Positions 55,729 through 64,000 of a DNA stretch of 64,000 bases are shown piece after piece. Within the stretch, counting starts at the first letter, position 1, and every line of letters begins with the position of its first letter. This DNA comes from Astragalus membranaceus. Taxonomy: Eukaryota; Streptophyta; Magnoliopsida; Fabales; Fabaceae. The position numbers were made by a program, and so were the translations under genes. Under the pieces are notes generated by a model, which had not been told where the DNA came from, did not search any database, and was given only the letters and a program-made list of their open reading frames with translations. The stretch spans positions 158,932,666-158,996,665 of the forward strand of contig CM076854.1 of assembly GCA_039519185.1 (NCBI GenBank), in the 5' to 3' direction.

Positions 55729-56859
55729 TACAATCAAAGAACTTTACAAATTTCTTATTGTCCTATAACCATTGAGACCAATCAAGAGAAATTCCAACAT
55801 GCATTAGGATTCATGCAGGTTTTGTGTCTGGAAATTCATGTGAGTAATGAACTCTCATACTAGTATTAGTTAATCATGAGTTGAGTAAATTGAAGGAAAT
55901 ATTAGTATAAAGATCTACAGACCCATAACTTCAACTCAATACAAACACACAACAAGGTGGCATTCCAAATGGGAACACAGCACGCACCTAAGGAAGAATA
56001 GAAATTGAGGCAACCACCAACACAATCTCAAACACCCTAAATTCAACATCCTAACTAGCTATACAATCAGTGAGATTCATAATCCATTCATAGAAGAGAC
56101 AAGAGTCACACTTAATTAGCTTTACCCAATACCACTTCCACAGTACTTCCTAATATATACCAAATAACAATCTTTGAACAGTATATCTTTGAACAGTATA
56201 TCTTCCAAAGAAGTATTTAGGGTTATACACACTGATAGATTGGAATGGAAGAGGGTTATACACACCGATCGATTTAGGGTTTATGAAATCAGTGAGATGA
56301 GGAACAAATTAAGAAAAATACTAGAAATTACCTGACTAGAATAGGATTGCGGCAGAGAAGAGGTCCAGAAGTGGCGGAGTACGGCGGAGAAACAGTGGAG
56401 GCGCGAGGAGAGGGAGAGTGGAAGGCTTGGAGAGAGGGAAAAATGCGACTATCTTTGTGGCCGTGATGCTCGAAGGTTCAACGACGGAGAAGGGCGGAGG
56501 AGGGAAGGAGAGTGGAGGTTGATGATGAGCAGATTCAAACTTAAAAGCAAAAGAAAGAGAGAAACTGCGAAGGAAAGAAAGAGAGCGTGAGAGAGACGGT
56601 GACGGTGACAAGGAGAGAGACGGTCACAAGGAGAGAGACAGTGACGAAGAGATAGATGGAGATGGCGGCCGAGAGGAGAGAGCCACAGAGGAAGGCGGCG
56701 ATTTGGTGGAGAGAGCAACGGGAAGATGAATGGAACGGTGGAGTTTTGGTGGAGAGCGATGGAGATTTAGGGTTCGGTTTACTGTTTTTGTTTTTGGAGA
56801 GTGATGATGGGTTTTAGTTTAAGACAAAAAAAGTCAAACAAAAAAAAAGGTTACACCTT

Positions 56860-56995
56860 TCACGTCGGACATAAGCGTTATCCGACTTAAAAGTGTGAGC
56901 ACCAGAATTTTTCTCGCACGTTTATTACAAAATTGCCACCGCGTCCAATTTTTAAGTCGGATATATGGGGATCCGACTTAAAAGCTCCAATTCTT
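56860..56995. repeat. CACTA right sub-terminal repeats
   Basis: Boxes ACGTCGGACAT, ATCCGACTTAA, AAGTCGGAT and ATCCGACTTAA mirror those at 51130-51365. Confidence 0.78.
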
Positions 56996-57045
56996 TTCTA
57001 ATTTTTGTACTAGTGTAAATAACATGCATTATAGATGTATTATAT

Positions 57046-59611
57046 TGAAAGGGGATATTACACAATGACAAAACAGATTTCACAACAGTGGGATGGGCAT
57101 GACCTTATTGAGATATGCATTGTAATTCTATTGCTTGTAATTCATAGGTGTGAATAGTAACCTAGTCGAAATGGGCCAGTCGAATGGGCTAGTCGAAATT
57201 ATGGGTCTGGGCCTGTTTCATTGTATATAAATATAGACGTCAGTAGCATGTAAATTGTAACCTACTTTTATGAAATTCAATGCAGTCTTTACTATTCATT
57301 GATATTGCCCTAATCATTCCTCTTGTCCTTAGCGCCGCCACTTCCTTTCTTGTCCCTTTCACGCGTTTATCCCCAACAAACTGGTATCAAGAGCTTGTTA
57401 GGTCCTTACAAAATCTATCAAGATTCATGGCAGCGCGAGACAACTCTGGTGGAGGTATTCCGGGGAACCTCCCAATCTTCGACGAAAAGGATTATGAACG
57501 ATGGTGTGCGCAGATGAAGGTGCTGTTTCGATATCAAGATGTTCTTGATGTCGTGAATGATGGTGTTCCACCCTTGGCAGCAAACGCCACTGAAGCGGTG
57601 AGGAACAACCATCATTCCCTGAGGAAGAAAGATGGAAAAGGGCTGTTTTTGATTCACCAATGCGTTGATTCCAACATCCTGAACCTGATCATCGACTGTG
57701 ATTCAGCAAAGGCAGCTTGGGACATCCTAAAGAACTCGTATGGAGGAGCAGATAGGCTGAAGAAGATACGTCTACAGTCGCTCAGGAAGCAGTACGAGGG
57801 CTTGAAGATGACAGATGGAGAATCGATTGGAGAATTCATTACGAGGTTGGTAGCATTAACTAATCAAATGAAAGGTAATGGTGAAATTGTGACTGAAGTA
57901 AATAAAGTCGAAAAGGTGCTCAGATCCTTAACCCTGGAATTCGACTATGTTGTCACTGCTATCGAAGAATCCAAGGACCTAGAAACGTTGAAGTTAGATG
58001 AACTTCAGGGTTCCTTAGAGGCACATGAATTGAGAATAAGGTAGAAAAGTTCAGAGAAAGAAACTGAACAAGCCTTGCTTTCATACTCCTCTAAGAGAAA
58101 TTGGAAGGCAGGCAACAAGGAGAAGGGTAGAGAAAAGGGATCAAGCAGTAAGAAGAAAGAACAGGGCTCTTTCGACAAGAAGAAGGGAGACCTGTCGAAA
58201 GTTTAGTGATATAACTGTCAGCAATTTGGGCATTATAGGAACAAGTGTAAAAACAAGAAAGTTCCTAGGGATAAAGATGCAGAAGCCAAGTTTGCTAATG
58301 ATGGTGACTCAGACTCTGACTCAGAGGAGTTAATGCTGATGGCTGTCGAAGATGAGATTCGACTCGATGAAGGAATTGCTGAGAGTAGCGAGCAAAATAG
58401 TGGGAACACTTGTATAAGTGGATTCACTTGCGATGCTCAAAATACTTGTGCAATGTGTGTGTGGCAGGGCAGTGGAAACACTGGTGATGCCTCCAACATT
58501 GCCAGCAATGATGATGAAGAATTGTCATTCATGACAGCTACTGACCCAGAATTACTGTTGTTGAAGGCTGATGCAAATTCGACTGAAGAGAAGTCTGTCG
58601 AATGGTATCTCGACATAGGATGTTCAAATCACATGTGTTGTCACAAGGAGTGGTTTGTCGAACTGGAGCAGATAACCAAGAAGATAAGGTTTGCAGATAA
58701 CAGTAAAGTTACTGCTGAAGGAGTAGGTACCATAAAGTTCCTATCGAAAGATGGTAAGTGGTGCTACATCCAAGGGGTATTTTATGTACCAGCTATGAAG
58801 AGCAATCTGCTAAGTATTGGGCAGATGATCGAGAAGAAATTCACCGTCGAAATGGGTGATAACAGTCTCAGCCTGTTTGATTCGACCAAGAAGTTGATCC
58901 TGAAGGTGTTAATGCAGAGTAACAGAACCTTCAAGATCAAATTGCAAGTAGTCGAAGAACATTGCTCAGGAGTACTGTCGAAGAGGAGCACTGGAAGTGG
59001 CACAGAAGATTTGGCCACCTCAACTTCAAGAGCTTGAGTCAACTACATGAAAAGAAGATGGTTCATGGGTTGCCTGCAGTAAAAGTACCTGTCGAAGTTT
59101 GCGAGAGTTGTTGCAAGTCGAAGCAACCAAGAAACTCGTTTAAATCAGAAGTACCTAGCAGAGCAGAGAAGAAGCTAGAGGTGATATTTTCTGATGTCTG
59201 TGGTCCTTTCGAAGTATGTTCCTTAGGAGGGAATAAGTACTTTGTCACCTTCATTGACGAATACACTAGAATGTCCTGGGTGTATTTGATCAAAAGGAAG
59301 AGTGAAGTACTAGAAATATTCAAGAAGTTTAAGGTAATGATTGAAAAGCAGAGTGAATGTGCAATCAAAACCCTTAGAAGCGATGGAGGTGGTGAGTACA
59401 ATTCTCATGGATTTGTCGAATTCTGTGAGAAAGAAGGAATTGTGCATGAAGTCACTGCACCTTACACGCCTCAGCATAATGGTACTGCTGAGAGGAAAAA
59501 CAGGACCATCCTCAACATGGTAAGAAGCATGTTGAAGGAGAAGCAACTACCTCATAGTTTATGGGCAGAACTTGTAGCCACAACAGTATACATTCTGAAC
59601 AAATGCCCTAC
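57046..59611 (+). mobile_element. Copia element 2, cut by an Athila-like insertion
   Basis: The LTR ends CCCCAACA at 57378 and is followed by TGGTATCAAGAGC (57382-57394), an initiator Met PBS. The LTR start is uncertain, at or after 57046. Gag, zinc knuckle, protease and integrase can be read up to 59611, where the Athila LTR begins. RT, RNase H and the 3' LTR lie beyond the window or are lost. The element has an extraordinary density of GTCGAA/TTCGAC. Confidence 0.82.
57427..59611 (+). pseudogene. Copia element 2 gag-protease-integrase
   Basis: From ATG 57427 (MAARDNSGGGIPGNLPIFDE) the gag domain runs to an in-frame TAG at 58042. The same frame continues through TAG-TGA near 58204, where the TGA replaces the first zinc-knuckle Cys. 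The rest (YNCQQFGHYRNKCKNK) follows, then a protease site with DIGCSNHM instead of the usual DTG or DSG. A frameshift near 58975-59030 leads into WKWHRRFGHLNF, CESCCKSKQ, FSDVCGPF and LRSDGGGEYNS of the integrase. The frame ends at VYILNKCPT where the Athila LTR starts. At least three stops, one frameshift and a protease active-site change make it dead. Confidence 0.88.
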
Positions 59612-61107
59612 TGATAACTCATATTTATATGAGTTATTTATACTTATTCAAAGATAAATCATGCAAGTTCTCTGGCAATAGTAGGTTGTTTCTATTAAGT
59701 TTCTGTTAGTTTATTGCTTTTTAGTTAGAAAGGGGCTAAATTACAAGTTCTAGGCATTTTGGTGCCAATTGGCGCCTTTGTGAGCGTTTTGATGCTTCTT
59801 GTGTTTGTGCAGTAATCTGAACGTGGCAACGTCTCTCATCACGTCTGAAGAAGGGCAGCAGAGCAAGAAAGTAATATCTCATTTTGGCGCGCATGTAATG
59901 ATGGTCAAAGATCTGGAAATGAAGAAGATCTTCTCTCTCCTCAGCGCTGACGCGGCTGACGCACTGTAGCAGTGCGGTGTCACTTCAGGGCAGAGTCAAC
60001 TCGCAAGCAAGCTTGGAAGGTGGGGAATGACATCAGCAAGCATGTGACCCTCTTTTGACCATGGCTATTCTCTCTCTACAAAAAGGCAAGGGTGCACCAT
60101 GCGGATTACACACGACTCCTTTCATCATCCACCTTCCTCCATTTTTCAGAGATAGTTTTTCTAAAAGAAGTTCTGGACACAGACTTCTTCATTTTAAATT
60201 TTCTCAAGCCCCAATTTCCATCTTCATTCGCAACCATTACTGTAAGGCTCAGACGTTGTAACGTCTTTACAACGTGCATGAAGGAAGGCCACTTAGGCGT
60301 ATCTTTTGCGTTTAGTCTCCTTTTCTCTATGTACGGTATTTGGATTTTAACTCCTCTTATTTCTGTAAGGATGCTCAGCATGAGCTAAACATTGGTAGTT
60401 GGGTTGTTGTTTTGCATGTAATGAACCTCTAGTTTAATGTTATGAAGTATTGATGTTTATGCGTTTTTAATCTTTGCATGTTAATATTTCCAAACTTGTT
60501 TTGAACTGGCCACTTAAAATAAGTAGATTCATAGGTACAGACATGGTCTATGAAAAGAACTCAAAGATTTATATGAATGAAAAGGTGCACTAAAGACATT
60601 TAGGCATTTTTATCTAAGTCTAGACATAGAATGGATAATAGTTCATAGGACATTGCTGTGGGTACTTAAAATACAGGAGTAGGCCTACTTAGAACCTAAA
60701 CATAGGAATTCTAGTACTTGAAGCTCTGACGTTTTGTGACTGAAAAGCACAGCTCTTTTGCAACAGCGTTCAAACGTTATAACGTCTATACAACATAGCA
60801 TTTGTACGTGTTAACGTGTAAACGTTATAACGTCTGACTAGAGGAGATTTACTTGCATGCAGCAATCCAACTCATACTTTTCCATATTCACAACCACTTC
60901 CTCTTTACTTGTTTCATTTACGTTCTTAGTCTTAACACCTACTTTTGGTGCCGATTTATTACCTGTTTCACTTGTGTTTTAAAGACTTGAATCTTGAAAG
61001 TAAATCGATCCTCGTGGGAACGATCTCTTACTTTTTATCCACTTTATTACTTGTACGACGTGTATACTTGCACTGATATTGCGATTATAAAACACACGGA
61101 CGCAACA
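59612..61107 (+). repeat. 5' LTR of the Athila-like element
   Basis: The 1496-bp LTR starts TGATAACTCATATTTATATG and ends GGACGCAACA. It is a close relative of 27003-28458 in the opposite orientation. ACG-N5-ACG motifs occur at 59821, 60253, 60774, 60806, 60814 and 60822. Confidence 0.92.
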
Positions 61108-61113
61108 AGTTTT

Positions 61114-61131
61114 TGGCGCCGTTGCCGGGGA
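61114..61131 (+). promoter_or_regulatory. Primer-binding site of the Athila-like element
   Basis: TGGCGCCGTTGCCGGGGA matches the 3' end complement of plant Asp tRNA, as in Athila elements, and starts 6 bp after the LTR. Confidence 0.85.
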
Positions 61132-61235
61132 TTGTATTTAACTTTTATTGCTCAACAAGAATTAAAACACTAGGTGAAAGAATTCTGCTGTGTTGTTTGT
61201 TGTTTTTGTGAGTGAACAGGTAAACGCTACAGCGT

Positions 61236-64000
61236 ATGCTTAGTTCCAGTTCAAGCTCTAGTTCAACAGAACCAGGGAGTGGATCTGAGCCTGAATTCTA
61301 TCCAGAACCTGAAAGAACCTTCAGGCGACTAAGGAGACAACAAAGGTTAAGAAGGCAGCAACAACACCAGCAATTTCAGCCACCCACCATGTCTGAACAT
61401 GGTACTGGTGGTAGAAGCTCTAGAGGTGGACGCACTCCAAGAGGAGGAAGGCACTCTGATGCTGGAGGTAGAGAACGTGGTCGTGGACCACAAACTCATA
61501 CAGAAACCTATGTTGATGATGAACACTGGCAGAGACAGCAACTCATCAATGTAGGGCCACAAGACATGGTCAATGACAGAGACAGGCCTATGCGTGATTA
61601 TGCCGTGCTCAACCCTGCCCATTTACAAACAGGCATTGCAAGACCACCTATTCATACTGGTCACTTTGAATTCAAGCCAATGATGTTCCAAATGCTGCAG
61701 ACTGCAGGGCAATTTGGGGGTTTTCCTCAAGAAGATCCCTATGCACATCTAAGGCAATTTTTGGATGTGTGTAGCAACTTTGTCATCCCTGGAGTCTCAG
61801 AAGATGCCTTCCGATTAAAGCTATTTCCATATTCTCTTAAGGATAAGGCCAAGAATTGGTTGAACTCTTTAGAGCCAAATTCAATTCACACTTGGGATGA
61901 GCTAGCTGAGAAATTTCTTGGAAAATACTTCCCTCCCAACAAAAATGCCAAGTTAAGAAATGACATAACTTCCTTCAAACAAAGGGAAGGGGAATCATTA
62001 TTTGAGGCTTGGGAAAGATGGAAAGAATTACTAAGAATGTGCCCACACCATGGTATACCCGTGGTTATTCAAATGGAGACTTTCTATAATGGTTTAGATC
62101 AGCCTACCAGGCTTATACTTGATGCTTCATCCGGTGGTGTCATATTGAACATGTCTTTCTCTGAGGCATGCAGGCTTATTGAAGACATAGCTACTCATAA
62201 TGCCCATTGGCCTTCTGATAGATTCACTCCCGGAAAGAAGGCTGGTGTCCATGAGATAAGTGAAGTAACTGCCCTTTCTGCTCAGGTTGCTTCTTTGACC
62301 AACATGATTAAAAACTTGAGTACCCCAAACGTGGCAACGTCTGAAACACAGACTGCTGCAGCTGTTGAACCAACACCATCTGGGGGCGTAGTGTGTGTCT
62401 ATTGTGAAGGAGGGCATGTCTACGAAGAGTGTCCCCATAACCCTCAGTCTGTAAACTTTGTATCACATAACAAAGGTAACAGTCCCTTCTCCAACTTTTA
62501 CAATTCAAATTGGAGAAATCACCCAAATTTTAGTTGGAAGAACAACAATTCTTTGAATGCTAGCGATGCTGCTCCTGCAATACCCCCAGGATTTCCCCCT
62601 CAACAACAAAAGCAGTATACGCAGAATAACAACAACAGCAATTTGGAAGCCTTGATGAAAAATTTCATAAGTGATTGTAGGGCAACCTTACAGACCCATG
62701 AGTCTTCAATCAAAACTTTGAAGAACCAAATTGGACAGATAGCCTCAGCTCTTACTCCAAGACAGAATGGATCTCTTCCATCCACAACTGAAACACCATC
62801 TTCATCAAAGTCAAATGGTAAAGATGTGGTGAATGCACAGGTAAATGCTATCTCATTAAGAAGTGGCACTGAGTATCCAGAACCATCTATGCCTAAGGAA
62901 TCTGAGGTGCCAGACAAGGAAAAAGAGAAAAACAAAGGTGGAGAAAAAGAGAAGAATATTCCAGATATTGTGATGTCTAAGCCAGACGTTACAACGTCTA
63001 GTTCTGAACCAGGAATCAAGACTGTTCCTAAGCTTGTACCTGAATATCCTCCTCCACCCTACCCTCAAAGACTAAAGAAAGCTCATGAAGACAAGCAATT
63101 CAGCAAGTTCATGGAGATGCTAAAACAGCTACACATAAACCTTCCCTTAGTTGAAGCTCTACAGCAGATGCCAAACTATGCCAAGTTCCTAAAGGATATC
63201 ATCACCAAAAGAAGAAGGCTAGGGGAGTTTGAAACTATTGCTTTAACTGAAGAATGTAGCTCAATCATGCAGAATAAACTCCCTAGAAAACTGAAAGATC
63301 TTGGCAGTTTTACTATACCATGCTCCATTGGAAATTTTTACCTTGGCAAAGCTTTATGCGACTTGGGGGCAAGTATTAACTTGATGCCCAAGTCCATTTA
63401 TGACAAACTTGGTATAGGAACTGCCAGACCTACTTCTTTAAGTCTTACCTTAGCTGATAAAAGTAGAGTTTATCCCGAGGGCATATTAGAAGATGTTTTG
63501 ATTAAAGTTGACAAATTTGTTTTTCCAGTGGACTTTGTTATTTTAGATTTTGATGCAGATAAGGAAGTTCCTATCATCTTGGGGCGACCATTTCTGGCCA
63601 CTGGAAGGACACTCATTGATGTGCAGAAAGGAGAACTAATCATGAGGGTCAATGACCAAGAAGTCAAGTTCAACGTCCTCAACGCACTCAAGTATCCAGA
63701 ACCTAACACAGAGGAATGTTCCTTTGTGGTTGCCCTTGACCATGTGATTCAAAAACAATTCAATAAAGATAATGACCACTTGGAAAAGATTCTGGGCAAA
63801 GATGAGATTCAAGAGTTGTTATCAGAAGAAGCTGATCCGTTAAACGTTACAATGTCAACCACAGACGTTGTCACGTCTGACTCCCATGTACCCAGGGCGT
63901 GGACAAAGAAGTATGAATCTTTGGGGCAAGAAGACTCCAATCTCAAGAAGATAGTACCCTCCATTGAAGAACCACCCACTCTGGAACTGAAGGTGCTACC
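61236..64000 (+). CDS. Athila gag-protease polyprotein (open to window end)
   Basis: The frame opens at ATG 61236 (a Ser run, then EPGSGSEPEFYPEPERTFRR) and has no stop over 921 codons. Residues 50-90 are Arg/Gly-rich. Residues about 125-335 form the retrotransposon gag domain (HTGHFEFKPMMFQMLQTAGQ, then LKDKAKNWLNSLEP and KYFPPNKNAKLRNDI). A zinc knuckle C-x2-C-x4-H-x4-C is at about 387-400. An aspartic protease has DLGASINLMP at about 709-718 and IILGRPFLATGRTLID downstream. RT would follow to the right. The start codon directly abuts a degenerate copy of the dispersed motif (61224-61235). Four further copies or near copies in coding DNA are all read in one frame as [ND]-V-x-[TM]-S. Confidence 0.92.
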   Translation, partial: MLSSSSSSSSTEPGSGSEPEFYPEPERTFRRLRRQQRLRRQQQHQQFQPPTMSEHGTGGRSSRGGRTPRGGRHSDAGGRERGRGPQTHTETYVDDEHWQRQQLINVGPQDMVNDRDRPMRDYAVLNPAHLQTGIARPPIHTGHFEFKPMMFQMLQTAGQFGGFPQEDPYAHLRQFLDVCSNFVIPGVSEDAFRLKLFPYSLKDKAKNWLNSLEPNSIHTWDELAEKFLGKYFPPNKNAKLRNDITSFKQREGESLFEAWERWKELLRMCPHHGIPVVIQMETFYNGLDQPTRLILDASSGGVILNMSFSEACRLIEDIATHNAHWPSDRFTPGKKAGVHEISEVTALSAQVASLTNMIKNLSTPNVATSETQTAAAVEPTPSGGVVCVYCEGGHVYEECPHNPQSVNFVSHNKGNSPFSNFYNSNWRNHPNFSWKNNNSLNASDAAPAIPPGFPPQQQKQYTQNNNNSNLEALMKNFISDCRATLQTHESSIKTLKNQIGQIASALTPRQNGSLPSTTETPSSSKSNGKDVVNAQVNAISLRSGTEYPEPSMPKESEVPDKEKEKNKGGEKEKNIPDIVMSKPDVTTSSSEPGIKTVPKLVPEYPPPPYPQRLKKAHEDKQFSKFMEMLKQLHINLPLVEALQQMPNYAKFLKDIITKRRRLGEFETIALTEECSSIMQNKLPRKLKDLGSFTIPCSIGNFYLGKALCDLGASINLMPKSIYDKLGIGTARPTSLSLTLADKSRVYPEGILEDVLIKVDKFVFPVDFVILDFDADKEVPIILGRPFLATGRTLIDVQKGELIMRVNDQEVKFNVLNALKYPEPNTEECSFVVALDHVIQKQFNKDNDHLEKILGKDEIQELLSEEADPLNVTMSTTDVVTSDSHVPRAWTKKYESLGQEDSNLKKIVPSIEEPPTLELKVL

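Larger units (their letters stand above)
51087..57015. mobile_element. CACTA element carrying host gene fragments
   Basis: The element starts CACTAGTGGAAAAA and ends TTTTTGTACTAGTG, with a 3-bp target duplication TAA (51084-51086 and 57016-57018). Sub-terminal arrays of AAGTCGGAT/ATCCGACTT boxes lie at both ends. No TNP2-type transposase is visible, so at 5.9 kb it is a non-autonomous carrier. Its interior holds exons and introns of a receptor-like kinase (minus), an alpha-amylase (minus) and an intronless ERF gene (plus). This is the transduplication pattern known from soybean Tgm-Express and other plant CACTA elements. Confidence 0.93.
59612..64000 (+). mobile_element. Athila-like Ty3/Gypsy retrotransposon (5' part)
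   Basis: The 5' LTR is 59612-61107, the PBS TGGCGCCGTTGCCGGGGA begins at 61114, and a gag-protease frame is open from 61236 to the window end. The PBS type (Asp tRNA) and gag sequence fit Athila. It inserted into the integrase of Copia element 2 at CCTAC. The element continues beyond the window and may be intact. Confidence 0.9.

Noticed and set aside
56336..56718. Ser/Pro/Leu-rich minus-strand frames of 89-91 codons in the CACTA element
   Set aside because: These translate a purine-rich GAGAGAGA tract that looks like captured UTR. No protein domain is visible.
57019..57378. Exact start of the Copia element 2 LTR
   Set aside because: A TG at about 57046 and others nearby are possible, but without the 3' LTR no boundary can be proved, so the start given is provisional.
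61347..63709. Several minus-strand frames of 70-139 codons
   Set aside because: All are antisense shadows of the uninterrupted Athila gag-protease frame.

Overview
This is a repeat-dense plant nuclear window. It holds spliced genes with GT-AG introns, plant-type transposons of nearly every class, a plant U6 snRNA gene with a Pol III USE/TATA promoter, and fragments of typical plant genes. AT richness and the style of the repeats suggest a dicot, and a legume such as Medicago or Trifolium is my best guess; this is inference, not shown by the sequence.

The one intact multi-exon host gene is a full-size PDR-type ABCG transporter on the minus strand (48227 down to 39718). I reconstruct 20 exons and 1456 codons with a continuous frame, two nucleotide-binding domains and two membrane domains. 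Bases 26 to 1 on the minus strand are the first codons of a second copy, and its upstream region (27 to about 745) matches that of the intact gene (48228 to about 50530). The window therefore spans a tandem PDR pair pulled about 48 kb apart by transposons. Both promoters keep a pair of W-box cores (TTGAC) and a TATA-like element.

Region by region:
- 1-8400: duplicated PDR upstream region, MITEs, a MULE (2020-3217), a hAT element (4178-5291), a TRIM-like element and copia ends.
- 8779-14100: decayed minus-strand fragment of a starch branching enzyme gene, carrying in an intron a very young gag-only LTR element (10523-12741).
- 14297-16925: MULE with a stop-riddled transposase N-terminus, then a LINE remnant.
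- 18495-25015: full Copia element (TSD TGGTT) with a hAT element nested in its gag.
- 26963-31621: MULE (9-bp TSD) invaded by a truncated Athila-like Gypsy element.
- 32485-33430: array of alternating GGTAAATCCG/CGGATTTACC boxes.
- 33885-39350: U6 snRNA gene, then a duplicated decayed U6 copy next to a PIF/Harbinger element.
- 39718-50530: the PDR gene and its upstream region; intron 6 carries a hAT inside a MULE-like element, with SINEs.
- 51087-57015: CACTA element (TSD TAA) carrying fragments of three host genes: receptor-like kinase, plastid-type alpha-amylase and ERF transcription factor.
- 57046-64000: a second Copia element cut in its integrase by an Athila-like element whose gag-protease frame stays open to the window end.

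The most unexpected signals are two short motifs spread through single elements. ACG-N5-ACG occurs about 20 times across the LTRs, UTR-like parts and coding DNA of the two Athila-like copies. GTCGAA/TTCGAC occurs 19 times in about 2.4 kb of the second Copia element. No feature I know of explains either. They look like element-specific protein-binding or identity tags, which is an inference.
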